Notes: generated by a model from the sequence alone, not told the origin. A stretch of DNA of 35,601 nt from Firmicutes bacterium ADurb.Bin193 (GCA_002070105.1 MWCQ01000022.1:1-35601); one strand, 5' to 3'; positions 16,845-26,624 are shown, counted from the first letter of the stretch. Translations and numbers: made by a program.

Positions 16845-17535
16845 GCTCACCGAAACCGTTAGTATTATAACCACTTTGGGAGTGTTGGGAACTTTGGTTC
16901 TTGGATTTATGAACTGGTCATCCTTGAAAAAGAGCGGACGCCAATCTCGTGAGCATAGTTTAAAGATGGCTGACTATGAAAAAATAAGGGATTTTCTTTT
17001 AATACAAATATCCGAATATATTTCCTTGCTTGATGCGCACAAACTTTCCTATATGGCTTTGTCGGACAAAGAGTATAAAGGGAAGGATATGGAAACATAC
17101 AGCCATTATTTTAAACTTGAAACTTGTTTTTATAGAATCAAGCTGTTTCTCAATTCTGATAATTCGTATTTTAATGAACTTTCATCCATTTTGGATATGT
17201 CTTTGAAAACAGCAAGAAAATTACAAAGTGCTAATTCATTTGCAGAAATGCTTTCACACGGATTACGCCACCCTAAAGAATATGCAGCTGCTTACAGCCG
17301 CGCCTTAAATGAGTTAGAACGTTCCGAAAAAACAGAATCACATACCATAGTTATTGATAATGATGCAGACAAGGAAAACACTCTGAAATTTGTTGAGGAA
17401 GTTGTGAAAATGCGGGATGAACATTTAAAAAAATATCTCTCAGCGACAGAGGAATCTTTAAAACACAAAAAAATGATTGTTGATATTGCCCGCAAGTATT
17501 TGACTTGCGAAAAGAAACAAGTCACAGGAGGATGA
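16837..17535 (+). CDS. Membrane-anchored coiled-coil protein
   Basis: This 232-residue protein is unknown to me. Residues 7-28 (IITTLGVLGTLVLGFMNW) form a single N-terminal membrane helix. The remainder is almost wholly helical and charged, with likely coiled-coil at 30-60 and 140-215, facing the cytoplasm if the Lys/Arg-rich segment after the helix follows the positive-inside rule. ATG 16837 is preferred because GAGGGAGGG lies six bases upstream; the open frame at 16816 begins inside the helicase. It overlaps the helicase gene by eight bases and ends five bases before the Mod start. Its conserved place inside the operon suggests a sensor or membrane effector, which is inference. DUF4391-type proteins often occupy this slot, but I see no DUF4391 motif. 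Confidence 0.75.
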   Translation: MGRLTETVSIITTLGVLGTLVLGFMNWSSLKKSGRQSREHSLKMADYEKIRDFLLIQISEYISLLDAHKLSYMALSDKEYKGKDMETYSHYFKLETCFYRIKLFLNSDNSYFNELSSILDMSLKTARKLQSANSFAEMLSHGLRHPKEYAAAYSRALNELERSEKTESHTIVIDNDADKENTLKFVEEVVKMRDEHLKKYLSATEESLKHKKMIVDIARKYLTCEKKQVTGG

Positions 17536-17540
17536 GAACA

Positions 17541-19409
17541 ATGACTGATAAAATGGATGGGTACAGCATGGATATAGAATTGGATGCGCGTGAAAAGTTA
17601 CGCGCTATATTCCCGGAGTGCTTTGTGGAAGGCAAGTTGGATTTGGTTAAGCTGGAGTCTCTTTGCGGCGAATTTCCAACTATTGACGAAAACGACCGGG
17701 AACGGTACGAATTTCGCTGGAAGGGCAAAACGGATGCGCTTAAATTGGCGCAACAGCGGTCATTGGGGTGCTTACGTCCGGCGAAGAGTGAAAGCGTGGA
17801 ATGGGACACCACAAAGAACGTCTATATAGAGGGCGATAACCTTGAGGTGTTGAAACTCCTGCAACGGTCTTATTTTCGCAAGGTTAAAATGATATATATT
17901 GATCCGCCCTATAATACTGGGAATGACTTTGTTTATGAGGATGATTTTTCAGATAATATTGGAAATTATAAAAAGATTACATCACAAGGCACAACCTCAA
18001 ATCCCGAAACAGCCGGACGTTATCACACCAACTGGTTGAATATGATGTACCCTCGTCTTCGGTTGGCAAAAAATCTTCTCCGTGATGATGGTGTTATATT
18101 TATTAGTATTGATGATAATGAGGTTCATAATTTACGCAAGCTTTGTGATGAGGTGTTTGGGGAAGAAAATTTTATTAGTGAGTTGATATGGCAACGCGCT
18201 TTTTCGCCGAAAAATGATGCACGCTACATATCCAACAGCCATGATTATGTTTTAATGTATGCAAGAAGTCTTACCGAGTTTACAATCGGAAGGTTAGAAA
18301 GAACCGAAGAGGCAAACGCAAGATATTCCAATCCCGACAATGATCCACGTGGCGTTTGGATGTCAAGTGATATTTCCGTAAAGACATATAATGCGGAGTA
18401 CGATTATCCAATAACTTTGCCATCGGGTAGAATTGTCGAGCCTCCAAGTGGACGATGTTGGAGGCAACCTAAAGAAGCATTTTTACAAAATGTTGCAGAT
18501 AACAGAATTTGGTTCGGTCCGGATGGCGATGGTACACCACGAATCAAGCGTTTTTTATCAGATTTAAAATTTGATGGAATGGCTCCAACATCAATTATGT
18601 TACACAAAGATGTCGGGCATAGTCAAGAAGGGTCGCAAGAGGTTACAAAGTTACTAAATGCTGGAGTTTTCGACGGACCGAAACCCGTACGATTATTACG
18701 CCGATTGCTAACACTTGCCAATACATCCGAAAACGATATTATCCTCGACTTCTTTTCCGGTTCTGCTACCACTGCCCATGCAGTTATGCAACTGAACGCT
18801 GAAGATGGCGGTAACCGCCGTTTTATTATGGTTCAGTTGCCGGAGTTATTGGATGAAAAATCCGAAGCATATAAGTCAGGATATCGTACTATTTGTGATA
18901 TCGGCAAGACACGCATTTTCAAAGCTGGAATAAAAATCAAATCCGAACAGGACGGTCAAATCAAACTGGGCGAGGAGGAAAAACTGCCACTGGACATTGG
19001 GTATCGCGTGTTTAAACTTGATACTTCAAACCTCAAAGTTTGGGATAATACTCCAACCAGCGATGAAGAAGAGGCGTTCCAGCGCATGATGAATATGTTG
19101 GATGTTTTGAAACCCGACCGTTCCGAAGAGGACGTTGTTTACGAAGTTCTGCTAAAATTAGGACAGGAACTCACCGAGGATGTAGTCCCACTGGATATAA
19201 ACGGCAAAGTAGGCGTGTATGCTATTCATAAAGACGTTTTGTTTATTGTTTGCCTTGCCCGTGGCGTTACTGCCGAAGATGCCGAAAAAATGGCAGAATA
19301 TATGCCGGGACGGATTATCTTTGCCGATGAGTGTTTCAGCAATAGCGTGGGAAAAGCGAATGTCTATCATACGCTGAAAAATCATGGAATTACGATAAAG
19401 GTATTATGA
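17541..19409 (+). CDS. Type III restriction-modification methyltransferase (Mod)
   Basis: The 622-residue protein is a site-specific adenine methyltransferase of the beta class. Motif IV DPPYNTGND is at 121-129 and the SAM-binding DFFSGSATTAHA at about 402-413, the standard Mod order. The segment of about 170-390 between them contains the target-recognition domain. NVYIEGDNLEVLKLL (about 93-107) is the familiar lead-in of type III and type II DNA adenine methylases. ATG 17541 lies 10 bases after AGGAGG; the frame upstream of it overlaps the previous gene and lacks a site. Mod both protects host DNA and recruits Res. It ends 49 bases before the metallopeptidase gene. It appears complete. Confidence 0.93.
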   Translation: MTDKMDGYSMDIELDAREKLRAIFPECFVEGKLDLVKLESLCGEFPTIDENDRERYEFRWKGKTDALKLAQQRSLGCLRPAKSESVEWDTTKNVYIEGDNLEVLKLLQRSYFRKVKMIYIDPPYNTGNDFVYEDDFSDNIGNYKKITSQGTTSNPETAGRYHTNWLNMMYPRLRLAKNLLRDDGVIFISIDDNEVHNLRKLCDEVFGEENFISELIWQRAFSPKNDARYISNSHDYVLMYARSLTEFTIGRLERTEEANARYSNPDNDPRGVWMSSDISVKTYNAEYDYPITLPSGRIVEPPSGRCWRQPKEAFLQNVADNRIWFGPDGDGTPRIKRFLSDLKFDGMAPTSIMLHKDVGHSQEGSQEVTKLLNAGVFDGPKPVRLLRRLLTLANTSENDIILDFFSGSATTAHAVMQLNAEDGGNRRFIMVQLPELLDEKSEAYKSGYRTICDIGKTRIFKAGIKIKSEQDGQIKLGEEEKLPLDIGYRVFKLDTSNLKVWDNTPTSDEEEAFQRMMNMLDVLKPDRSEEDVVYEVLLKLGQELTEDVVPLDINGKVGVYAIHKDVLFIVCLARGVTAEDAEKMAEYMPGRIIFADECFSNSVGKANVYHTLKNHGITIKVL

Positions 19410-19458
19410 AATATAAAAACCGTTCAAGAATACTATATATAGAGAGGTGGCGATAGGC

Positions 19459-20628
19459 ATGGCAGAATCGATAACTCATATTAATCCGAAAATGTTCATT
19501 TGGGCGCGTGAAGTGAGCGGAACAACTGAAATAGAGGCTATTGATAAATTTGGGAAAGAAAAGCTATATGGCTGGGAAAATGGTACGGTTTTCCCAACGT
19601 ATGCAGAGCTTAAGGTTATTGGAAAGTACTATAGAAAACCCATAGCTGTGTTCTTTTTTCCAGAGCCACCAAATATGAAAGATATTCCAGCATCATGTCG
19701 CACATTCCCAATTGAAGAACGTGGGGTTTTTGACCGTTCCTTAACTAAAATGGTGGATTGGGCGCGTTCGATGCAAATAAACTTATTTGAGTTAAATGGT
19801 GGAGTAAATAACGTAACCAGAAAAATTACTGATATTACATTCGATACATCTGACTTATCTTCGGTTGCAAAACAATTAAGGACATTAATGAACATTGATA
19901 TTTCAAAACAAAAAAGTTTTCGTACCAGAGATGAGGCATTTGAACAGTGGCGCCATTGCTTTTTCGAATTAGGAGTATATGTATTTAAAAACTCATTCTC
20001 AGGAAACGATGTTTCAGGTTTTTGTATTTACGATAAGGAATTTCCTGTAATATGTATAAACAATGGGTTGGCACACTCAAGGCAAATATTTACATTGTTT
20101 CATGAAATGTATCATCTTATTTGTGCAACCAGCGGTGTTGACTTATTGGATGACGATACTCTTATAAGTCAAGTTGACCGCTTTGATATATCTGTTGAAT
20201 TGGCGTGCAACAAATTCGCAGGAACTTTTCTCGTCCCAGATGACGATTTTGCAAAGGTTTCCAGAGGTAAGGCGTTTAATGATACAGCTATCCAAAGATG
20301 GGCAGATTTGTATTCCGTAAGCCGCGATGTCATTTTGTATAAGCTATATGAAAAAGACCGGATTACTTTTGACACTTTGATCGAAAAAAGAAGAGAGTAT
20401 ACAGAAGATTATTTTAGAAAATTTCAAGTTGATGAGTCGGGTAAGAAAAAAGGAGGAGGGAATTACTACAGTACACAAGCCGCTTATAAAGGACGGCAAT
20501 ATTTGGAATTGGCATATAGACGTTACTATGAGAAAAAGATTTCTCTTCCGCAACTGTCACAGTATCTCAATATGAAAGTTCATAATGTTAAAGAATTAGC
20601 ATCTCAGAAAGGATGGGGTGCCGTATGA
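19459..20628 (+). CDS. XRE-family regulator with ImmA/IrrE metallopeptidase domain
   Basis: The 389-residue protein starts with a helix-turn-helix-like region (about 10-60, IEAIDKFGKEKLYGWENGTVFPTY region) and continues into an ImmA/IrrE zinc peptidase domain with HEMYH at 215-219, then ELACNKFAGTFLVP, which supplies the third ligand region. Proteins of this kind cleave or relieve a repressor, as ImmA does in ICEBs1, or act as antitoxins fused to XRE domains. The C-terminal 60 residues (from about 330) are basic. Start is ATG 19459 after GAGAGGTGG; the open frame from GTG 19447 would consume the site. It overlaps the DUF4411 gene by four bases (ATGA), the pattern of a linked antitoxin-toxin pair. 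Confidence 0.88.
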   Translation: MAESITHINPKMFIWAREVSGTTEIEAIDKFGKEKLYGWENGTVFPTYAELKVIGKYYRKPIAVFFFPEPPNMKDIPASCRTFPIEERGVFDRSLTKMVDWARSMQINLFELNGGVNNVTRKITDITFDTSDLSSVAKQLRTLMNIDISKQKSFRTRDEAFEQWRHCFFELGVYVFKNSFSGNDVSGFCIYDKEFPVICINNGLAHSRQIFTLFHEMYHLICATSGVDLLDDDTLISQVDRFDISVELACNKFAGTFLVPDDDFAKVSRGKAFNDTAIQRWADLYSVSRDVILYKLYEKDRITFDTLIEKRREYTEDYFRKFQVDESGKKKGGGNYYSTQAAYKGRQYLELAYRRYYEKKISLPQLSQYLNMKVHNVKELASQKGWGAV

Positions 20629-21191
20629 TTTATGTTGTTGATACTAATGTGTTTTCGCGTTCGCTGAATAACTTGAGTCTGGATGTTTTTGGTGAGGACA
20701 TATATGTGCCCTGGTCTGATGGGATGAATAACGGACAGATAATTTCGGTTGATGAGGTATATAATGAATTAGATAATCATTGGGGAGCGAGTGTGGCGAA
20801 GAACAAAAGAACAAAAGAAGGCGCATGGCTTCATGACCATAAATCTGCTTTTAAGAATCTTACTAATGAAGAATGCAAGATTGTTGCTGATATATTCAAA
20901 AGCAAGAAATTTCGAGAGGGTGTTAAAGAAAAGAGTTTGCGTAATGGCACTCCCGAAGCTGACGCGTTTTTAGTTGCAAAAGCAAAAATTGTCAGTGGAA
21001 TTATTGTAACAGATGAAAGTAATACGAAACCAAACGCTGAGAAAATTCCCAATATATGCGTTGCTTTTGAAGTGCCATATATTACAAAAGACGATTTTTA
21101 TCGCGTATTAAAAAACATTTCAAAGGGACAAGCTGAATTAGATAGTGTAACTGTTTATCGTAAATTAAAGTGCAAGGAGAATACAGCATGA
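20625..21191 (+). CDS. DUF4411 family protein (PIN-like)
   Basis: This 188-residue protein opens with MIYVVDTNVFSRSL, the first acidic residue (Asp6) and Asn of a PIN-type nuclease. GTPEADAFLVAKA (about 113-125) and GIIVTDES (about 131-138) supply further acidic positions. DUF4411 proteins are predicted PIN-domain nucleases, and I recall them repeatedly paired with XRE-ImmA proteins, which suggests a toxin-antitoxin function. ATG 20625 overlaps the preceding stop (ATGA), and its own end overlaps the Res start the same way. Translation of peptidase, PIN protein and Res therefore looks coupled. The substrate, presumably RNA, is unknown. Confidence 0.85.
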   Translation: MIYVVDTNVFSRSLNNLSLDVFGEDIYVPWSDGMNNGQIISVDEVYNELDNHWGASVAKNKRTKEGAWLHDHKSAFKNLTNEECKIVADIFKSKKFREGVKEKSLRNGTPEADAFLVAKAKIVSGIIVTDESNTKPNAEKIPNICVAFEVPYITKDDFYRVLKNISKGQAELDSVTVYRKLKCKENTA

Positions 21192-24100
21192 AACTCCAAT
21201 TTAAAATACAACAATATCAAACCGATGCGGTGAACGCTGTGGTGGACTTATTCAAAGGGCAGGAAAAGCAAAGTACCACATTTACTTTAGCGCAGGATGA
21301 TACGCAAATGACAATGCTTGAAAACGAACTCGGCGTGGGCAACTCACTGCTTATTTCGGATGATGTCATGCTCCAAAACATGCGTGATATCCAACATCGG
21401 AATCGCCTCGAAATGTCGGATGATTTACATAACCGCCAATTCGGTGTGGACATGGAAACCGGAACAGGAAAATCCTATGTTTTTACAAAAACCATCTTTG
21501 AACTGAATAAACAATATGGATTTACTAAGTTTATTATTGTTGTTCCAAGCGTGGCAATCCGCGAGGGCATATATAAATCATTCCAAATTACAGCAGACCA
21601 TTTTGCGGAGCAATACGATAATGTGCCGTGCCACTATTTTATTTACGATCCCAAAAAGCTGAACCAAGTGAAGGATTTTGCCGCTAACACCGACATTGAG
21701 ATCATGATTATAAATATAGACGCATTCCGCAAATCCGAAAATATAATTAACCAAGAGCATGACAGACTGAACGGAATCCCAGCAATGCGATATATTCAAG
21801 ATACCAACCCTATTGTCATCATTGACGAACCGCAGTCTGTGGATTCCACCGATAAGGCGAAGTCCGCAATTGCCAGTTTGAACCCGCTTTGTGTCTTCCG
21901 TTACAGTGCGACTCATAAAGAAAAAATCAACATAATGTATAGATTAACGCCTGTAGATGCGTATCAAATGGGATTGGTAAAACAAATCAGCGTTTCCAGT
22001 AATTCGGTGGTTGGTGACTTCAACAAACCTTATGTACGGCTTATTTCAGTCAGCCACGAAAATGGTTTCTCAGCACGTATAGAGATTGATAAAGCGCATA
22101 AAAGCGGCAAAGTGGAGCGCAAACCCGTCACCGTTAAAAACAACTCTGAACTGTTTATGCTCTCCGGCGAACGTGATCTATATGAAGGTTACACTATCGC
22201 CGGGATCGAATGTGCCTCTGGACGGGAGTATATAGAATTTACCAACGGTGATCGTTTACCGCTGGGTAAAAGCATGGGCGATATAGACGAAAACGTCCTC
22301 AAACGCGCTCAAATCCGCCGAACCATTGAAACCCATCTCGACAAAGAAATAATGTTCTTGGAAAAGGGCATAAAGGTGTTGTCCTTGTTCTTTATAGATG
22401 AAGTTGCCAAATACCGCACTGTTGAAGGTGAGAAGGGCATATACGCCGAGATGTTCGAGGAATGCTATGCCGAACTCATCGCCATGCCGCGCTATGCGCC
22501 CATCCGTGAGCGTTTCTCGGATAACTGTCACAATGGATATTTTTCGCAAGACCGCAAGGGTAATTTGAAAAATACAAGGGGTGACACTTTGGACGATTAC
22601 GATACTTATAACACAATCATGAAAGATAAAGAATGGCTGTTATCGTTTGATTGTCCCTTGCGTTTTATCTTCTCGCATTCTGCGCTGAAGGAAGGCTGGG
22701 ATAACCCAAACGTGTTCCAAGTCTGCACACTAATAGAACAAAAATCAAATTTTACTTGCCGACAAAAAATCGGGCGCGGTTTGCGCTTGTGTGTGAATCA
22801 AAACGGCGAGCGTATTGATGATAGAGAAATTAACACACTCCATGTTATGGCAAACGAGAGTTTTGCTGAGTTTGCCGACACGCTCCAAAAGGAAATCGAG
22901 CAGGAAACAGGCATGAAGTTTGGCGTTTTAGATATTGGACTTTTTGCAGATCTGACCATACCGGAAACGAAAGTTGTGGAGGCTACAGTTACCGAAACCC
23001 AAGCGGCACAAGTGGTTGAGGCATTAAAATCCGTAGGCGCGATTGACAAAAGTGGCGCGGTTGTTGATACCCTCAAGCCAGAGGAAATAAAACTTCCGGA
23101 GGAATTGGAACCTGTCAAGGAGGCGGTCATCGCTGTTGCAAAAAAAGCTGAAACCGTCAGCGCGGCATCCCTTGCCAATGTATCCGTGGCTCAAACTGTA
23201 GCGGTGGAACGCGAAGCCACACAGGAGGAAAAGAAAGAACTAATACAACATTTTGTGGAACAGGGTTATGCCGACAAGAAAACTCACAAGAAAAAAGATA
23301 CGCTGAAAAATGCGCTGGAATCCGGAACGCTGAATCTGCCGGAACGATACGAGGCGGCGCGGGAACGCGTGGAAAATATACTCAAGAAAGACGAACCGCG
23401 TGTCCCGGTTCGCGATGCCTCACGCGATGTTGTCGTGAGGCTTAATAAACAAGTTGTTATATCGCCTGAATTCCAAGCATTGTGGGATAAGATTAAATAT
23501 AAGACTCGATATTGTGTGGATTTTGACGAGAATGAACTCATTCGTAAATCCGCAGACGAACTGCGCCGTCTTCCTGCTATTCCGAAGGCGCGAGTTGTTA
23601 CCACCACTGCTGAAATTGATGTAAAACGCTCCGGCATTGGATATACCGAAACCTCCACGCGCACAATTGATATTGAGGATGTGCAGAATAAACTGCCCGA
23701 CTTCCTGCGTATGACAGATGAGGAGTGCTTTATTTCACGCAAGGCATACATCCAAATTTTGCGTGAGAGCGGTCGGATGCGCGACTTTTTGAATAATCCG
23801 CAGAAATTTATGGAGCTATTTATAGAAACAGTAAAAACCGTTCTGCATGATATGGAAATTGAGGGTATTCGCTATACAAAGCTGGAGGGTGAGGAATATT
23901 ACTTCCTTGAGGTTTTTGATAACGAGGAGCTTCCCGCCAATCTTGACGTGAACGCCGTGGCGGTCAAAAATAGTGCATATGATTATATCATTTACGACAG
24001 CACCAGCGTGGAACGCCCATTTGCCGTTGCGCTGGACAACGATCCGGATGTAAAAATGTTCTTTAAGATACCTAAAAAGTTTAAAATTGAAACGCCAATC

Positions 24101-24316
24101 GGCACATACAATCCCGATTGGGCGGTTTATATGGATAAAGATGGAGTCGAGAAATTATACTTTGTCATTGAAACTAAAGGCACAACGAAACGGCACGAAC
24201 TCCGAACGCCGGAACAACAAAAAATTCATTGCGGCGAACGCCACTTTGAGGCTATTTCCGATGGCGCAGAATTTAGAGAGGCGAAAAGCTGGAGGGAGTT
24301 TAAGATTGGAGTGTGA
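21188..24316 (+). CDS. Type III restriction enzyme, Res subunit
   Basis: The 1042-residue protein is a DEAD-type helicase-nuclease. Walker A METGTGKSYV is at 89-98, motif II IIDEPQS at about 211-217, and motif VI QKIGRGLRL at about 525-533. The C-terminal nuclease site is NPDWAVY near 976-982 with VIETKGT near 993-999, together giving PD...ExK. Res binds Mod, moves or diffuses along DNA after recognising unmodified sites, and cuts beside them. AAGGAG lies seven bases before ATG 21188. All motifs are present, so an active system is expected. A charged Ala/Glu/Val-rich stretch at about 600-720 links helicase and nuclease parts. Confidence 0.94.
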   Translation: MKLQFKIQQYQTDAVNAVVDLFKGQEKQSTTFTLAQDDTQMTMLENELGVGNSLLISDDVMLQNMRDIQHRNRLEMSDDLHNRQFGVDMETGTGKSYVFTKTIFELNKQYGFTKFIIVVPSVAIREGIYKSFQITADHFAEQYDNVPCHYFIYDPKKLNQVKDFAANTDIEIMIINIDAFRKSENIINQEHDRLNGIPAMRYIQDTNPIVIIDEPQSVDSTDKAKSAIASLNPLCVFRYSATHKEKINIMYRLTPVDAYQMGLVKQISVSSNSVVGDFNKPYVRLISVSHENGFSARIEIDKAHKSGKVERKPVTVKNNSELFMLSGERDLYEGYTIAGIECASGREYIEFTNGDRLPLGKSMGDIDENVLKRAQIRRTIETHLDKEIMFLEKGIKVLSLFFIDEVAKYRTVEGEKGIYAEMFEECYAELIAMPRYAPIRERFSDNCHNGYFSQDRKGNLKNTRGDTLDDYDTYNTIMKDKEWLLSFDCPLRFIFSHSALKEGWDNPNVFQVCTLIEQKSNFTCRQKIGRGLRLCVNQNGERIDDREINTLHVMANESFAEFADTLQKEIEQETGMKFGVLDIGLFADLTIPETKVVEATVTETQAAQVVEALKSVGAIDKSGAVVDTLKPEEIKLPEELEPVKEAVIAVAKKAETVSAASLANVSVAQTVAVEREATQEEKKELIQHFVEQGYADKKTHKKKDTLKNALESGTLNLPERYEAARERVENILKKDEPRVPVRDASRDVVVRLNKQVVISPEFQALWDKIKYKTRYCVDFDENELIRKSADELRRLPAIPKARVVTTTAEIDVKRSGIGYTETSTRTIDIEDVQNKLPDFLRMTDEECFISRKAYIQILRESGRMRDFLNNPQKFMELFIETVKTVLHDMEIEGIRYTKLEGEEYYFLEVFDNEELPANLDVNAVAVKNSAYDYIIYDSTSVERPFAVALDNDPDVKMFFKIPKKFKIETPIGTYNPDWAVYMDKDGVEKLYFVIETKGTTKRHELRTPEQQKIHCGERHFEAISDGAEFREAKSWREFKIGV

Positions 24317-24320
24317 CATA

Positions 24321-24348
24321 TTGATATACACGAGCTTTGATTTAAAAT
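24321..24348 (+). promoter_or_regulatory. Possible internal promoter after res
   Basis: TTGATA (24321-24326) and TAAAAT (24343-24348) are 16 bp apart, in the 57-base gap before the next gene. No terminator separates the two genes, so this would be a secondary promoter if real. Confidence 0.35.
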
Positions 24349-24373
24349 GAGTGTATGAGGGGTGAACACAGCA

Positions 24374-25504
24374 ATGGGAGAATTCGCGCATGGAATACAT
24401 GTTTACAAGAAAAATAAGGATCAGATTCTGCAGGCTATCCTTGAGATTTTTCAAGGAAGTAATTACGTTCCTTGTGAAAGCGACGACGTTGACCGCGCTG
24501 TCGCCATTATTGACTCAGGTCAGTGGGTGAGTGTTTTTGACTCTGATATTTACGACAATTCATTTAACAAGGCTCTGTCGCTTCAAACCGACGCCCATAG
24601 CGTCGCGTTTGATTTGCTGGACGGCGATTGCCTTCAAGCGGTTCTTTGGAAAAACGGACGGCGAGTGAACGTCCACATTTCCGAACCTGAATACATTGAG
24701 CTTCGGCGCACCAAGTCAAACTGCGGCAACGCTCAAAGGTGGAACGCGGTTACAAAGGATATTAACACGATGCAATCCGTATTTGAAAGCGACGATGACG
24801 CAACCTCTAAATTGTTCGAGCTATCGAAGGTTTTGGAGATTCCATATCAACTTACACAAATGCAGTATGACTATTTGGAAGAAATTGATGGTGTGGATAT
24901 TGCATATTTATATTTTCGAGATATAAGAAGTAAGCCGCCTATACCTGAAACACCGGTATTCAGATGGGACGGAGGCGTTTGTCCTGTGCCGTTGAATCGC
25001 GAAGTGGAATCAGTACAATTGAAAAAAGGGATGCCTCCAAAAAACATTCTCCATATTGGCGAAATATTTGTGACAGTTACCGATTTTGTGAATGTGGGCA
25101 TGGACGGCAAGGGTGTAACGGTATATTTTATTGGAAAGAGTATGGAAAGTGAAAGTGTTGTCTTTGAGCGGGTTCAGATATTTGATTGTATTGCGTTCGA
25201 AGGCAATAAACTTGTAGCCGAAGCTGAGTTTGAGAAAATAACCTTTCAGGATGATCGGAAAGGTTATTACGCAAAATTAGATGGGGTTGAAATTTTCCAC
25301 AGCATAACCTTTTCTGACTACTGCATAGCAAGCAGGACTAACAAGTCGAAGGAAAAGAAGTATCATCCATTCAGCATAAAAGTTTTCGGTAAGGCTCTAA
25401 ACATGGCGAACGAATATGAGGCAGCTCTGTTTGTTCACCCGAACGAGAACTATACCGAAGGGTATTTTTATAGAGAAATACTCGGTGATGTTGTGTTTAG
25501 GTGA
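24374..25504 (+). CDS. Unknown protein after res
   Basis: This 376-residue protein is not recognised. It is acidic and soluble, with mixed strands and helices. An N-terminal region (about 1-115) ends at RVNVHISEPEY, and a C-terminal beta-rich region (about 215-370) follows. I see no catalytic motif, membrane segment or nucleic-acid motif. ATG 24374 is chosen over GTG 24362 because GAGGGG falls immediately next to the GTG but at normal distance from the ATG. It lies 57 bases after res and 31 bases before the UPF0158-HD gene with no terminator on either side, so it probably belongs to the same transcript. It could be an accessory or cargo protein. Confidence 0.65.
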   Translation: MGEFAHGIHVYKKNKDQILQAILEIFQGSNYVPCESDDVDRAVAIIDSGQWVSVFDSDIYDNSFNKALSLQTDAHSVAFDLLDGDCLQAVLWKNGRRVNVHISEPEYIELRRTKSNCGNAQRWNAVTKDINTMQSVFESDDDATSKLFELSKVLEIPYQLTQMQYDYLEEIDGVDIAYLYFRDIRSKPPIPETPVFRWDGGVCPVPLNREVESVQLKKGMPPKNILHIGEIFVTVTDFVNVGMDGKGVTVYFIGKSMESESVVFERVQIFDCIAFEGNKLVAEAEFEKITFQDDRKGYYAKLDGVEIFHSITFSDYCIASRTNKSKEKKYHPFSIKVFGKALNMANEYEAALFVHPNENYTEGYFYREILGDVVFR

Positions 25505-25535
25505 TAAGCTGATTCATAGATTGTGAGGGATGAAA

Positions 25536-26609
25536 ATGAATAAATTCGTATATTTAGAAGATGTTGCTGAAGAAATGCAGATGACAAACGATGAAAGTTC
25601 CATCTATTACAACACCGAAACAGGAGAATTTGTGTATTACAGCGAATACTATTCCGATGACGATATTGACCCCGTGGAATTCGAAGAGGACAAATACATA
25701 TCCCTGCCATCTCAGCACGACATAGGGGAATATGATATGATGGAGCACTTTGCTGATAATGTACGCGACAACCGAAAGCGTGAACTGCTTTTGGTTGCGT
25801 TGGAAGGAAAGGGTGCGTTTCGCCGGTTTAAAGATACGCTGGATCGTGTGGACTTGCGAGAAGAATGGTATCATCACAGGGATAAAGCGTATATTGAGGT
25901 TGCGCGGGAATGGTGCGTAAAAAACGAGATTTCCTACAAAATGAAAAAAGAAAGCGAGTGCAGAACCGGAATAACGGCAGATGCTCAGCGAAAACAGACT
26001 GCGGTACACGAATCTGGAAACTGTATGTTAAGCAAAGCTATTGAAATTGCTTCCAAGGCACATGCCGGACAAGTAGATAAAGGCGGCAGTCCTTATATAT
26101 TGCATCCAATTCGTGTAATGATGAATTGCGAAAGTGAGTCAGCGAAAATTTGCGCTATTCTGCATGATGTGATCGAAGATACAAACATTACGTTTGATGA
26201 TTTGAGAAAAGACGGATTTACCGATGAAATTATAACAGCCCTTGAGTGTCTGACAAAGCTGGACAGCGAGCACTATGATGATTTTATCAGTCGTGTTATA
26301 ACGAATGAGATTGCTTGCCTTGTTAAGCTTGCAGACCTTGCTGACAATATGGATCTGACGCGAATACAAAATCCAAGCGCCAAAGACGAAGGACGCATCA
26401 AAAAATATGGTCAAGCCGCTGACCGTATTTCAAAGGCGTTGCCATATGCCGATGAAATCCCCGATTGCCGCTTGACAGAAATAAGCGGAGTTGTGGAAAC
26501 TTATTCTAATATCTCAAGTGATCAGTTTTGTGATATGTTCATTCGTTTTATAGAGTCACATGGTTGGTTCTTTGGCGGTGGATTTAAAGATATTACTGAT
26601 GAAAACTAA
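25536..26609 (+). CDS. UPF0158 domain fused to SpoT-like HD hydrolase
   Basis: The 357-residue protein has three parts. Residues 1-140 match the UPF0158 family (acidic start, then ALEGKGAFRRFKDTL and WYHHRDKAYIEVAREW). Residues 160-285 are an HD domain of the SpoT/MESH1 type: AHAGQVDKGGSPYILHP, the HD pair in AILHDVIEDT at about 210-211, and LADLADNMD. Enzymes of this type hydrolyse (p)ppGpp or related nucleotides. The last 40 residues contain SHGWFFGGGF, reminiscent of the YggL/DUF469 family. GAGGG precedes ATG 25536; ATG 25530 is the alternative. No synthetase domain is present, so it is hydrolase-only. The substrate is inferred, not shown. Confidence 0.8.
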   Translation: MNKFVYLEDVAEEMQMTNDESSIYYNTETGEFVYYSEYYSDDDIDPVEFEEDKYISLPSQHDIGEYDMMEHFADNVRDNRKRELLLVALEGKGAFRRFKDTLDRVDLREEWYHHRDKAYIEVAREWCVKNEISYKMKKESECRTGITADAQRKQTAVHESGNCMLSKAIEIASKAHAGQVDKGGSPYILHPIRVMMNCESESAKICAILHDVIEDTNITFDDLRKDGFTDEIITALECLTKLDSEHYDDFISRVITNEIACLVKLADLADNMDLTRIQNPSAKDEGRIKKYGQAADRISKALPYADEIPDCRLTEISGVVETYSNISSDQFCDMFIRFIESHGWFFGGGFKDITDEN

Positions 26610-26624
26610 GTAAGGAGGACGAGA

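Noticed and set aside
14211-24316. Reading the operon as DISARM or BREX
   Set aside because: A SNF2-type helicase and a methyltransferase are present, but there is no DUF1998 protein (DrmB), DrmA helicase or DrmC phospholipase, and no BREX PglZ or BrxC. Mod plus Res with a PD...ExK nuclease is plainly type III.
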